Assembly: GCF_036850765.1 (NCBI RefSeq) | Contig: NC_089493.1 | Coordinates: forward strand, 192,962,706-193,026,705 | Source: Saccopteryx bilineata | Taxonomy: Eukaryota; Chordata; Mammalia; Chiroptera; Emballonuridae | Direction: 5' to 3' | Length of the DNA: 64,000 nucleotides | Notes under the pieces: model-generated | What the model was told of the DNA's origin: nothing | Seen by the model: only the letters and a program-made list of their open reading frames with translations | Database searches by the model: none | Program-made: the position numbers and the translations under genes | Shown here: in pieces, positions 44,830 through 57,244 of the stretch | How positions within the stretch are numbered: position 1 is the stretch's first letter | How the letters are laid out: every line of letters begins with the position of its first letter

Positions 44830-46900
44830 ATAGTGAGGGAAAAAAGGTTTCAGAAAGCTGCCTGTGAACCATGGTGAAGGGACAGAGACCAAGGTCCAGG
44901 AGTGGACCAGGGAAGTGGCTGCAGCCACCGCCTGTCACATAGCATTTGAACATTGATTTGTGGAGGTTTCACCCTGAAAGCGAAATTGCCGCCTGAGCCT
45001 CTCAGGAGATAAGGTGTCTGTGTCCAGTGATAGCGGCGCCCCTGGGAGCCAGGGCGGCGCTGGGCAGGGATCAGCGCACACCCGGCCCCACGCGCCGGCC
45101 AGTGGGTGGTAAATATAGAACCACATGAAAGCGGGACCCCGTCCCCTCCCTTCCAACTGTGCGATGGTCAAATAGGATCGAGCGAGGCTTGTTAACCCGC
45201 CCCTTTCCGGGCCTCTCTTGCCCACTGCCCCTCATGTTTCTGGTCTCTGAGGAGGGTCAAGGTCACCAGGGCTCAATGACAGCAGAATGGATGTTTGCGC
45301 TCAGCAAACCCCTCTTGCAAGAAATAGTCATACTGACCGGCTGCTGGTCAGTGCGCAGACACAGCAAACGTGGTGGTATCTTCCCATTCAACCACGTTAC
45401 ACAAACCTCATTCGGTGATTTCAAAATTCTTCAGCAGCTGCCGTTGAGCGAGCGCTTCCATGTCCAAGTGTCACTCACAGCCCGCTCTATGCAATAGGGC
45501 ATCAGGGCCCCAATGGTGAACAAGATGAACCCAAGGTCCAGTGGGGAAAAGTGTCTTGGCCAAGGTCACGCAGGTGGTAGGCAGTCGGTATCCCAGGCTG
45601 CTAAGGGACAGTGGAGCCTGAGTCGGGTGGTGACCATGGGGACAGAGAGGACAGGCCCAGAGCTCAGGGCTGCTGCCAGGCAGGGTGACCAGCTTCTGCC
45701 GCTGGCTCTGCCTTTGGGAGGCTCTCAGGCTTGCTCTGCAGTGCAGGCCTGGGAAGGGTGAGAGGATGCTGGCCACACAGATGGTGACCTCTCTCTGTGA
45801 CCCGTCGGAACACCAACAGCCCAGTTGGGGAGCTGGACAGAGCTCAGCATGGGGAAGGGCATCTCCCATGGTGTGAGTCACAGATCTGGGGGCATCACAG
45901 ACCATTTCAGGCGGTGCACAGAAAAACGTTTTGTTTTCTATGGTTTTGCACTTACTTCTGTGGACCTTTGGGAAACATAACTGGCATTGCAGGGCTGCGA
46001 TGTCGCAGATATTATTGTTCGGGATGCACTTTGGTCCAGGTGCATTGTCCCGGAGTCCAGGGGGAAGCACCTATCATCAGTTCTCCACAAGAGCAATGCC
46101 CTACTCTCTGGTACCCAGTCAGGTTGCCTCCCGGCCATCAAAGTCGTGAAGGTTCCAAGAGGTTTTCATTATCTAATGGAATGTCCTGGTTGCTATTCTC
46201 CAGCTCCTGGAGTCCCTACCATCATGCTCTGAGGTCTGTCCCTTCTGGCCGTCCTATCTCCATCTGCCCGGGCGGCAAACACCACGAAGCTGTGGCACTA
46301 GAAATACCTGACGTCCTGACAAAGTGAGGCTCCGAGTGCAGCTCAGGGCAAAATCCACAGTGTTTCTGGTGAAAAGATTAGGAACATGAAAAGGAACAAG
46401 TGTCTGGGCATGGGAGCTAATGGCGGCGAGGACTCCGCTGCTGCAGCCCCTGCGGCTCACCTCGCACTTGACTCCGGACCGCAGGCCCCAGAGGCTGCGG
46501 ATGAAAGATGGATAGGAGGCATCCCAGCCGCTGGATTCCAGCCCACGGCTTGGACGGACAGCTGCGGGGAGCCCGCCCCTCACCCCACGCAGAAGACGGC
46601 CAGCCATCTGGTTGCTGGGAGTTGGGCACCATTAACTTCTTCCATATGCCCAGCTGAGACCAGGTTGCCCGGCTTTGAAGATGATTCCTGTAGGACCAAA
46701 CAGTTCATTTCTTTGAGGGGGACGCTGTTAGGTTTAAAAGCCCTCTCTCCCCAGCGAGGCCGGATGGCTCTCTCCTCGTCTGTGAAAAGGAGGGGCTGGG
46801 TTTCAGCTCTGATGAGCTTTATACTTGATGGGACAGGGTGGCACAGGGAACAGTTCAGCCGTAGATGGCTCCCAATAGTTTTGTGTCATCATTTTTTGAT
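44830..46900. other. intergenic, no gene seen
   Basis: Open frames of up to 199 codons (minus strand, 45,471-46,070) show no recognisable domain. 45,500-45,600 contains an antisense MIR-like 'cttggccaaggtcacgcagg'. Nothing else supported. Confidence 0.5.
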
Positions 46901-46919
46901 TTTCACCTGGGTGTTTTCT

Positions 46920-47088
46920 CTTTTTTTGTTTGTTTTAATTTTTATGTATTGATTTTAGTGAGAGAGGAAGAGAGAGAGAGAGGGACAGGAGCATCGATCT
47001 GTTCCTGGATGTGCCCTGACCGGGAATCAAACCGGCAACCTCTGTGCTTTGGGTGATGCTCTAACCAATCGAGCTATCCTGCCAGGGC
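46920..47088 (-). mobile_element. tRNA-derived SINE, type B (short form)
   Basis: Perfect 18-bp target duplication ttcacctgggtgttttct (46,902-46,919 and 47,089-47,106). Inverted head ending 'gagctatcctgccagggc'. Confidence 0.96.
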
Positions 47089-47164
47089 TTCACCTGGGTG
47101 TTTTCTTTTAACCAATGCAGCTGCGATCTCTGTGGCCCCACCACCTTCTTAGCTCTGTGCCTGC

Positions 47165-47812
47165 TCCTCTAAGCAACATTCACTCATTTGCCATGTGTTG
47201 ATTGAGCACCTACTGTGTGCCAGGCAGTGGTGAACCACAGAAGCAGTAGAGTCCAGGGGATGAAAGGATGGGCTCCGGACCAGCCCACCCAGGGCCCCTG
47301 CTCAGTCCTGGCACTGCCCCTCCCTCTCTGTGGCCTGGGAGCTGAGACTTTGGCCATATCTATAAAATGAAAATCCCAGTGACATCTTTCTACAGGTAAG
47401 GGTTCAGTGGGTTGCCGCCAGTGTAGCCTGACACTTAGTAGTTGCTCAGCAGGTGTGGGCCTGGATTGCATGGTCCCTGCATTCGTGGTGTTTCCCTCTG
47501 GAAGGGAAGATAGCGCCCCTGTGCACCTGCAAGAGTATCAACAGACCATGATAAACAGGCACCAAGACAGAGGATGAGGGAAGGAGAGACAGGCTGTGTG
47601 TGAGGACAGGCGGAGGGAGGGGTCTGCAGGAAGCGGCTGGGAAAGGCTGGTGTGGCTGGAGAGGTGGGCAGAGCCTCATTGTCCAGGTGGGGAGTTCAGA
47701 TCCCCCCATGAGCAGTGGGGACTCCTGGAGGACCTTGTGCAGGGAAGTGACAGCATCTGATTTCTGGGTTTTGATAGATTTCTCCAGCTGCTGGGTGGAG
47801 AATAGACCCTAA
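47165..47812 (-). mobile_element. ancient L2-like repeat, antisense, interrupted
   Basis: 'gattgagcacctactgtgtg', 'ccaggcagtgg' at 47,200-47,230, and 'agggaagtgacagcatctga', 'gctgctgggtggagaataga' at the far end, follow the antisense order of an ancient mammalian repeat. 47,300-47,420 has an embedded MIR-like piece. Confidence 0.5.
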
Positions 47813-47814
47813 AG

Positions 47815-48110
47815 AAGTGTATTCATCTTTTATTACCACCAACATATTATATTCCGGTTCTGATGGTCAGGGGCCCTAAAATCAAGGGGTCAGCAGGGCT
47901 GAGTCCTTCCAGACGCTCCAGGGAGAATCTGAGTTGTCTTTTCTGGTTTCTGGTGATTCTAGTGCCCGCCTCCCACCCCCACCTCCCGAGATAACCCAGG
48001 ATCATCTTCCCATCTGGAGACCCTTAACCTAATCACACCTGCCAGTATGGGTGTGTTTTGCTTTATATTCACAGGTTCTGAGGATTAGGACATGGACACA
48101 GTCGGTCGGG
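47815..48110 (-). mobile_element. MLT1-like LTR, antisense
   Basis: 'aagtgtattcatcttttatt', 'ggttctgatggtcaggggcc', 'cacaggttctgaggattagg acatggacac' fit an antisense MaLR LTR. Confidence 0.55.
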
Positions 48111-48114
48111 GGCA

Positions 48115-49005
48115 GTTGTTCGAACACAGGGGACGAGTGTGGAAAAGAGGAGACCCCTGTGGTCACCCAGGCCACAGCGATGGAAGTGGCAAGATGCGGA
48201 CAGAACTGGGACATTGAGTGGCTGCCTGGCAGAGGGTAAGTGGGGGGTGGCGTGGGGGGTCTGGTTTGCAAAGCTTTCACCTGGAGGTGACATGGTAATA
48301 TCGCTTCCACTCACAAGTCTAGCACCAGGTTAGCTTTAAGACAGTGGGGAAATACACACACAGCATGTGCCCCCCCCCACAGAGGACAACGCAAGTGTGT
48401 GTGGACTGCCCTCACGCCTACCTCACCTACTGCGGGGACGGTGGGCAAAGGGCCACCCGCGGCAGCACTCGCCCAGCTGGCCTCCCACTCCCCTTGAAAT
48501 CAAATCCCCGCTTCTCACACGGCTTTCTCTCAGTTAACTGAACCCCGGTAATGCTGTGAGACAACCCCGCCCTACCCGTCCAGTGGCTTAAAATGATCAG
48601 TTTTTCTCTTTCCCACATCTTTGAGTTGGCTGGCGTTTGGCTGAGGTTGGGGGTTGGCCTGGGCCATAGGTTGGGTCTAGGCTTGCTCCAGGCATTGGTC
48701 ACCTTCCTGGGCCAGGGGGCCGGCATGGCAGCTCCTTCCCATGGCCACAGTAGAGGTACCAGAGCACGAGCCCCACCACGAAAGGACATGCTGAGCCCCT
48801 TTCTGCTGGTGTCGTATCTGCTAGCGTCCCATTCATCAAAGCAAGTCCCATGGGCAAGCCCGGAGTCAACAGCCTGGGGATTTTAGGTATGAATGTGAGC
48901 CTGTACCGGGAATGGAGACCTATCGCCAATAAATCAATCTGTCCTGTGTGTGAAGTTGACCTCTTCAACCCCATGTCATATTCCTCCATGCACCCACCCA
49001 ACCAC
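48115..49005. other. intergenic, no gene seen
   Basis: 48,575-48,900 resembles an old dispersed repeat (cagtggcttaaaatgatcag; gagttggctggcgtttggct) but I cannot name it. No gene. Confidence 0.5.
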
Positions 49006-49009
49006 CCAA

Positions 49010-49445
49010 GTGCTCACTAAGCGCTGACCACCCTTCTTGTTTCTTGAACATGCCAAGGACATTGCCACCTCAGGGCCTTTGCACAAGCTGCTCTCTCTGC
49101 CTTGAACCCTCTTCCCTGGATCTTCCCATGGCTGCTCAGTCTAAGCATTCCAGATTTAACTCAGTCATCATCTCCAATGTGTGACTGCCAGCCACACACG
49201 TCTAAAACACACAAGGTCTAAAACACCTCTCTCCGACCCACCTCCACCTCATCAACACCCCCCAATCCCCTACCACATCACCCAGCTATATTTTCTTCTC
49301 AGTACTGATTGATGTCTCAGATGGTCTTACATATGCCTTTGTTTACTTATTGTCTGTCCTCCCCAACCCTAGAACCAAAGGCTCATTATGCATGTTCCCC
49401 AGTATCTTGCACAATGTTTAATAAATATGTATCGGATGAATTTTA
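49010..49445 (+). mobile_element. L2 3' end, sense
   Basis: 'cctcagggcctttgcacaag', 'ctctgccttgaaccctcttc', 'tttgtttacttattgtctgt', and the end 'cttgcacaatgtttaataaa' are classic L2 order. Confidence 0.85.
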
Positions 49446-50165
49446 GGGCTGCCAGGGAGGAGCAGAAGAGGGGAGTTTGAAAAGGTGACAAGTAAATTGC
49501 ATATTTTAAATTCTGTTCCCAGAAGTACATTTCTTTATCTTAAAAGTCAGAATAACTAATGCTACTCTTTCATTCAGGTGGTACGTATTTACTGCATGGC
49601 TGCTACGAGGCAGGCTCTGGGTGGGGTGAGCAGGGAAACACATGTCGTCCCCTTCTGTGGGAACAGTCACAAAGCCCAGGGTACACCCAGAACTCCCTCT
49701 GACCCAGCTGATTGGTGCCGAAAAGGAAACCAGGGCCCGTGCTGTTGGCTGCTCTTTCCTGGCTACCTGTCCAGGAATGGAACTTCAGAGGTTGTGTCCC
49801 TGGGGGCCAAGTGGCTTTAATGGTGCCCTATTGAGAGGAGGGCTGTGCTGTGAACTCCTCCTCCAGGCAGACCTCTGGGCTGCACTGGCCCCTCCTCCTT
49901 GGGTGCAGTAAGTTACTCTGAGTTCTGTTCAATAAAGCCAGAGTCAGGTTCTGTTATCTGCTACCATAGGACCTTCAGCCAAACCATGTCATTCCTTATA
50001 GCTGCAGGGAAATGATAAGAGCTGTTACAGAAATAAAAAACCCTCCACGTTCGGCTGTGATTATGAAGTCTATGCCTCTGGAGGTGTGACTTGAAGGAGC
50101 CTGTGGAAACACATGTTCAAGAAACATTTTGTGATCAGTTAGCAGTGGCCGGAGTAAAAAAAGAA
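49446..50165. other. intergenic, no gene seen
   Basis: No recognised repeat or exon. Confidence 0.55.
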
Positions 50166-50169
50166 AGGT

Positions 50170-50450
50170 TCTTGAGGCATGGTAGCAAAATACCATTATT
50201 AAGAATTTCAGATAATCTACCTTATAGAAGTAATCATACAAAACGGCATAGTAAGCTATTCACTGTAGCGTTGTTTGGAAGACAAAATGTTGGAAACAAT
50301 CAAAATATCCATCAACAAGGATCTAGTTAAGTGAATGGCAGTAAAATTGTATGTAGTTATGCTGAAAAGACTATGGCACTCCTTATAAACTGATATGGAG
50401 CAATCTCCCAAATTAATGAAAAGAAGCAAGGTGCAGAACAGTGAGTGAGC
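50170..50450 (+). mobile_element. L1 3' fragment, sense
   Basis: 'attcactgtagcgttgtttg', 'ttggaaacaatcaaaatatc', 'actgatatggagcaatctcc', 'agcaaggtgcagaacagtg' are old L1 3' landmarks. Confidence 0.8.
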
Positions 50451-50454
50451 CTAA

Positions 50455-51600
50455 AGCCGACCAGGAATGTGAAAGGGGGCGGGGAAGAATGTGTATTTGC
50501 TTGTTGGTGTGTAAGGATCTCTGTGAGCATGTGATCTGTCAATAATACATCCTTTGCTGCTTTGGGAAAAGTTTCTAAACGTTGAACAATTGTTAGGTAT
50601 ACAGACAGAATGAGGAATAAAATGCAAGTGTGGAGTCTTATGTATACTAATAAAGCAACATGGGTGTAAAACCACACCCAAGTCAAGAAATACAACATTG
50701 CTGGGAAAACCTACAATTCATCAACACTTCTACCCATTTTCTGGGGCTTACTACGCTGTGACTCCATTTAAATGCCCCTGGCTTGTAAGTGGCTGCTGTC
50801 TGGTATTGGAATTCTTTTTTTTATTTTTTTAACCTCGCTGAATCTCACAGTCAGTGTTTGATGCTCTGTCCACATATTAACAACTTTGCTGTCCATTCAT
50901 CTTCCGTCCAAACATCATGTAATGAGATTATTTCCATGTTAAATGAGTCAGTAATTATTTTTTTAATTGTCACTTTTAATTTCTGATCTGATAAATATCA
51001 ATTGATACATCTGACCCAAACTAAAGCTCTTTGAAATTCTCAATAATTTTTGAGACGTAAAGGGTTCCTGAAACCAAAATGTCTGAGAACCGCCGGGCTG
51101 GTGGCTTTGGACTATTTCACAAACTGGAATTCCTTGTTTTCCTAAAGACAGTGGTCCAGGCAGGGGTGAGGCGAGGCGGAGAGGCCTCTGAATATGAATA
51201 TATTGAAAACAGGTCTAACGTGAGCAAGTTTTGAAAATGTTCTTATTTTAGCTCATGGATTTGGTTATAGTTGCATTTAGATGCTAGGTCCTAATAGGAA
51301 CAAACCTGAATTCTGAGTTGATTAGGAATGTGAGGCTATCATGTGTATTACTGCACAAGACAGCCTCCATTTTCCCTTCCACAGACTCGCCAGGGAGCGC
51401 GCCCTGGGTCCCTCCAGGCTCACTCTCACTCCCCTAGTGGCCTGTCATCCTCTCTGGGGTCATTGCTCCTGTCCCACTCCTTGGTTTTCTCTCCCTTCCA
51501 TGCATGAGTCTCACCCCACCTGTGGCCTTGGGTATAAAGGGACTAATGCCTTCCTCAGCTTCCAGAACCTCTGCCTCTTTTCCCTTATTCTAAAAATTGG
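50455..51600. other. intergenic, no gene seen
   Basis: AT-rich. 50,670-50,780 may be a small antisense L1 piece. No gene supported. Confidence 0.5.
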
Positions 51601-51612
51601 GGACTTTATTTT

Positions 51613-51817
51613 TTTTTTAATTTTTTAAAATTTTTATTTATTCATTTTTAGAGAGGAGAGAGAGAGGGAGAAAGAGAGACAGAAAGAGAGAAGGGGGGAG
51701 GAGCTGGAAGCATCAACTCCCATATGTGCCTTGACCAGGCGAGCCCAGGGTTTCGAACCGGCGACCTCAGCATTTCCAGGTCAATGCTTTATCCACTGAG
51801 CCACCACAGGTCAGGCT
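51613..51817 (-). mobile_element. tRNA-derived SINE, type B
   Basis: Target duplication ggactttattttt on both sides. A (GAGA)n block, then an inverted head ending 'ccactgagccaccacaggtcaggct'-like sequence. Confidence 0.92.
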
Positions 51818-51829
51818 GGACTTTATTTT

Positions 51830-52700
51830 TTAAAGTCATGATAAAAGATACATAACATAGCCTTTACCATTTACACCGTTTTTTTCAGTGTACACATTTT
51901 TTCAGTGGCACATTTATATTATTGTGTAATGGTCACCACCATCCATCTCTGGAGCGGTCGGCATCTTCTCACACTGAAACTCTGCCCCCCCCCATGAAAC
52001 ACGGACTCCCCCTCCCCTTTGCCCCGTGCTAACCACCCTTCTGCTTTCTGTCTCCACGAATCTGACTGCTCTAGGGACCTTGGATGAGTGGAACCATTCA
52101 GCATTTGTCTTTTTTTGTGTCTGGCTTATTTCACTTAAGGTTGTCGAGATTCATCCATGCTGTAGCACATGTCAAAACTTCCTTCCTTTTTAAGGCCGAA
52201 TAATATTTCATCATGTGCATATGCCACGTTTTGTTTATTCATTCATCTGTCTGTAGGCACGGGCTGCTTCTCTTAGCTATTGTGAGTAACGGTTGTGATG
52301 AGCACTGGCGTGCGACCGTCTGTTTGAGTCCCTGCTTTTTACTTCTTTCAGGTGTAAGACCCACAAATGGAGTTGCTGGATCATATGGTCATTCCATATT
52401 TCATTTTTTGAGGGGCTGCCAAACTGCTCTCCACAGGAGCTGTACCTTTTTACATTCCCACCGGCAACGCAGGAGGGTTCCTCGTTCTCTGCATTCTCAC
52501 CAACACTTGTTATTTTCTGGGGGTTTTGTGTGTTTGTTCGTCTGCTGGTTTTATTATAGTAGCCACCCTATGGTTGTGACATGGTAGCTCACTGTGCTTT
52601 GGGTTTGCATTTCCCTAGTGATCAGTGATATTGAGCACGTTTTCATGGGCTCCTTGGTTATTTGTAAATCTTTGGAGATTTGTCCTTGTCTATTGTAAAA
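51830..52700 (-). mobile_element. L1 3' fragment, antisense
   Basis: Long antisense L1 match: 'gtgtaatggtcaccaccatc', 'tttcacttaaggttgtcgag', 'tggagttgctggatcatatg', 'gctgtacctttttacattcc', 'tttgcatttccctagtgatc'. Confidence 0.9.
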
Positions 52701-53167
52701 TTCAAATCCCATGTCTTTTGTGCTAGTTATTGTTTCATTTTACAATAAGCAGCCTTACCGAGTGGCACTGCACTGATGGCCTGGGTGACTGCAGTTCTCC
52801 CGAGTCCCATTTGCAAGAGTTTCTCTCAGTGCGCCTGAGCATGGAGCTGCTCTTAAATGAGGGCCCCTCTAAAGGGGTCAGTTCATTAGTAATTGTTCTT
52901 CTTTTTCGAGGATTTTTGTCTTTCTGTAAAATCTAGACCAAGTGACTTGGATAATAAACACTTAGATAAAGAGGCCCCTGGTACAGTTTTGTGGGTTCAT
53001 TTTGTGTTTTTTTTTTTAACTACTCTTTTGAAAGTCAGTCACTGGGTTCCAACATAAGACAATCAGCATTGTTGACCAAACATTGGGATCAGCCTGGTTT
53101 CCTTGGAGGACAAACCAAGTCAGAGTCTCCAGGGCAGGGGCCTGGGGGTCGTGTTTCTGGCTGGTAT

Positions 53168-56100
53168 CATCGTGTGTGGTGAGGTGAGGTCTGGTGTGGT
53201 GAGGTGAGGTGAGGTGAGGTGAGGTGAGGTGTGGTGTGGTGTGGTGAGGTGTGGTGTGGTGTGGTGTGGTGTGGTGTGGTGTGGTGTGTGGTGAGGTGAG
53301 GTGTAGTGAGCTGATGTGTGGTGAGGTGTGGTGTGGTGAGCTGATGTGTAGTGAGGTGTGGTGAGCTGATGTGTGGTGAGGTGTGGTGAGGTGTGGTGTG
53401 GTGTGGTGAGGTGTGGTGAGGTGAGGTGTGGTGAGGTGTGGTGAGGTGTGGTGAGGTGAGCTGAGGTGTGGTGAGGTGAGGTGAGGTGTGGTGAGGTGTG
53501 GTGAGGTGTGGTGAGGTGAGGTGAGGTGTGGTGTGGTGAGGTGTGGTGTGGTGAGGTGAGGTGTGGTGTGGTGTGGTGAGGTGAGGTGAAGTGTGGTGAG
53601 GTGTGGTGAGGTGAGAGGTGTGGTGAGGTGTGGTGAGGTGTGGTGAGGTGTGGTGAGGTGAGGTGTGGTGTGGTGAGGTGAGGTGTGGTGAGGTGTGGTG
53701 AGGTGTGGTGAGGTGTGGTGTGGTGAGGTGAGGTGAGGTGAGGTGAGGAGAGGTGTAGTGAGGTGTGGTGAGCTGAGGTGTGGTGAGGTGTGGTGAGGTG
53801 TGTTGTGGTGAGCTGAAGTGAAGTGTGGTGTGGTGTGGTGAGGAGAGGTGAGGTGAGGTGAGAGGAGGTGTGGTGAGGTGAGGTGAGGTGAGGTGTGGTG
53901 AGGTGTGGTGTGGTGAGCTGAGGTGTGGTGAGGTGAGGTGATGTGTGGTGAGGTGTGGTGTGGTGAGGTGTGGTGAGGTGAGGTGATGTGTGGTGAGCTG
54001 AGGTGTTGTGAGGTGTGAGGTGAGGTGAGGTGAGGTGAGCTGAGGTGTGGTGAGGTGAGGTGTGGTGAGGTGTGGTGTGGTGAGCTGAGGTGTGGTGAGG
54101 TGAGGTGATGTGTGGTGAGGTGTGGTGTGGTGAGGTGAGGTGAGGTGATGTGTGGTGAGGTGTGGTGTGGTGAGCTGATGTGAGGTGATGTGTGGTGAGG
54201 TGTGGTGTGGTGAGCTGATGTGAGGTGATGTGTGGTGAGGTGTGGTGAGGTGAGGTGTGGTGAGGTGTGGTGTGGTGAGCTGAGGTGTGGTGAGGTGAGG
54301 TGATGTGTGGTGAGGTGTGGTGTGGTGAGCTGATGTGAGGTGATGTGTGGTGAGGTGTGGTGTGGTGAGGTGAGGTGATGTGTGGTGAGGTGTGGTGAGG
54401 AGAGGTGAGGTGTGGTGTGGTGAGCTGATGTGTGGTGAGCTGAGGTGTGGTGAGGTGTGATGAGGTGTGGTGAGGTGAGGTGATGTGTGGTGTGGTGTGG
54501 TGAGCTGATGTGTGGTGAGGTGTGGTGAGGTGTGGTGTGGTGAGGTGAGGTGAGGTGAGGTGAGGTGTGGTGATGTGTGGTGAGGTGTGGTGAGGTGTGG
54601 TGAGGTGAGGTGTGGTGAGGTGTGGTGTGGTGAGGTGTGGTGAGGTGTGGTGAGCTGATGTGTGGTGAGGTGTGGTGAGGTGAGCTGAGGTGTGGTGAGG
54701 TGTGGTGTGGTGTGGTGAGCTGAGGTGTGGTGAGCTGAGGTGTGGTGTGGTGAGGTGTGGTGAGGTGTGGTGAGGTGTGGTGAGGTGTGGTGAGGTGAGC
54801 TGAGGTGTGGTGAGGTGTGGTGAGGTGAGGTGAGTGAGCTGAGGTGAGGTGAGCTGAGGTGTGGTGAGGTGTGGTGAGGTGTGGTGAGGTGTGGTGAGGT
54901 GTGGTGAGGTGTGGTGAGGTGTGGTGTGGTGAGGTGAGGTGAGCTGAGGTGAGGTGAGCTGAGGTGTGGTGAGGTGTGGTGAGGTGTGGTGAGGTGTGGT
55001 GAGGTGTGGTGTGGTGAGGTGAGGTGAGCTGAGGTGAGCTGAGGTGTGGTGAGGTGTGGTGAGGTGTGGTGTGGTGTGGTGAGGTGAGGTGTGGTGAGGT
55101 GAGGTGAGCTGAGGTGAGCTGAGGTGTGGTGTGGTGTGGTGTGGTGTGGTGAGGTGAGGTGTGGTGAGGTGAGGTGAGGTGAGGTGAGCTGAGGTGAGGT
55201 GAGCTGAGGTGTGGTGAGGTGTGGTGAGGTGTGGTGAGGTGTGGTGAGGTGTGGTGTGGTGAGGTGAGGTGAGCTGAGGTGAGCTGAGGTGTGGTGAGGT
55301 GTGGTGAGGTGTGGTGTGGTGTGGTGAGGTGAGGTGTGGTGAGGTGAGGTGAGCTGAGGTGAGCTGAGGTGTGGTGAGGTGTGGTGAGGTGTGGTGAGGT
55401 GAGGTGTGGTGAGGTGTGGTGAGGTGAGGTGAGGTGAGGTGAGGTGAGCTGAGGTGAGGTGAGCTGAGGTGTGGTGAGGTGTGGTGAGGTGTGGTGAGGT
55501 GTGGTGAGGTGTGGTGTGGTGAGGTGAGGTGAGCTGAGGTGAGCTGAGGTGTGGTGAGGTGTGGTGAGGTGTGGTGTGGTGTGGTGAGGTGAGGTGTGGT
55601 GAGGTGAGGTGAGCTGAGGTGAGCTGAGGTGTGGTGAGGTGTGGTGAGGTGTGGTGAGGTGTGGTGAGGTGAGCTGAGGTGTGGTGAGGTGTGGTGAGGT
55701 GTGGTGAGGTGTGGTGAGGTGAGGTGTGGTGAGGTGTGGTGAGGTGAGGTGTGGTGAGGTGAGGTAAGCTGAGGTGAGCTGAGGTGTGGTGAGGTGAGGT
55801 GAGGTGAGCTGAGGTGTGGTGAGGTATGGTGTGGTGTGTTGAGGTGAGGTGAGGTGAGCTGAGGTGTGGTGAGGTGTGGTGAGGTGTGGTGAGGTGAGGT
55901 GAGGTGAGGTGAGCTGAGGTGTGGTGAGGTGAGCTGAGGTGTGGTGAGGTGTGGTGAGGTGTGGTGAGGTGAGCTGAGGTGTGGTGAGGTGTGGTGAGGT
56001 GAGCTGAGGTGTGGTGAGGTGTGGTGAGGTGTGGTGAGGTGAGCTGAGGTGTGGTGAGGTGTGGTGAGGTGAGCTGAGGTGTGGTGAGGTGTGGTGAGGT

Positions 56101-57240
56101 GTGGTGAGGTGAGCTGAGGTGTGGTGAGGTGTGGTGAGGTGAGCTGAGGTGTGGTGAGGTGTGGTGATGTGTGGTGAGTTGTGGTGAGGTGAGCTGAGGT
56201 GTGGTGAGGTGTGGTGAGGTGTGGTGAGGTGAGGTGAGGTGAGTTGAGGTGTGGTGAGGTGTGGTGAGATGAGGTGAGGTGAGCTGAGGTGTGGTGAGGT
56301 GTGGTGAGGTGAGCTGAGGTGTGGTGAGGTGTGGTGAGGTGAGCTGAGGTGTGGTGAGGTGTGGTGAGGTGTGGTGTGGTGTGGTGAGGTGTGGTGAGGT
56401 GAGCTGAGGTGTGGTGAGGTGTGGTGAGGTGTGGTGAGGTGAGCTGAGGTGAGCTGAGGTGTGGTGAGGTGTGGTGAGGTGTGGTGAGGTGAGCTGAGGT
56501 GTGGTGAGGTGTGGTGAGGTGTGATGAGGTGTGGTGAGGTGTGGTGAGGTGTGGTGAGGTGTGGTGTGGTGAGGTGAGGTGTGGTGAGGTGAGGTGAGGT
56601 GAAGTGTGGTGAGGTGTGGTGTGGTGAGGTGAGGTGTGGTGAGGTGTGGTGAGCTGAGGTGTGATGAGGTGAGGTGAGGTGTGATGTGGTGAGGTGAGGT
56701 GAAGTGTGGTGAGGTGTGGTGTGGAGAGGTGAGGTGAAGTGTGGTGAGGTGTGGTGAGATGTGGTGAGGTGAAGTAAGGTGTGGTGAGCTGAGGTGAGGT
56801 GAGGTGTGGTGTGGTGAGGTGTGAGGTGTGGTGAGGTGTAGGGTGGTGTGGTATGGTGAGGTGTGAGGTGTGGTGAGGTGTAGGGTGGTGAGGTGTAGGG
56901 TGGTGTGGTATGGTGAGGTGTGAGGTGTGGTGAGGTGTGGTGTGGTGTGGTGAGCTGATGTGTGGTGAGGTGTGGTGAGGTGTGGTGAGGTGTGGTGTGG
57001 TGTGGTGAGCTGATGTGTGGTGAGGTGTGGTGAGGTGTGGTGAGGTGTGGTGTGGTGTGGTGTGAGGTGTGGTGTGAGGTGTCGTGAGGTGTGGTGTGGT
57101 GTCGTGAGGTGTGGTGTGGTGTGGTGTCGTGAGGTGTGGTGTGGTGAGGTGTCATGAGGTGTGGTGTGGTGAGGTGAGGTGTGAGGTGAGGTGTGGTGTA
57201 GTGAGGTATGGTGAGGTGTGTTGTGGTGTGTTGTGGTTGT
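53168..57240. repeat. 4.1-kb pentameric satellite-like array (GAGGT/GTGGT/GAGCT)
   Basis: Composed almost only of the pentamers GAGGT, GTGGT and GAGCT with rare variants (GATGT, GAAGT). The plus strand is about half G and almost lacks C outside GAGCT. Higher-order blocks of about 250 bp recur near 55.0-55.6 kb. The two minus-strand open frames of over 1,370 codons (His/Thr/Pro/Ser/Leu only) are pure translations of the array and not genes. Confidence 0.98.
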
Positions 57241-57244
57241 GATG

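Noticed and set aside
45471..46070. Minus-strand frame of 199 codons
   Set aside because: No recognised domain, includes MIR-like sequence, and no splice or promoter support. Cannot exclude a small antisense transcript, but not called.
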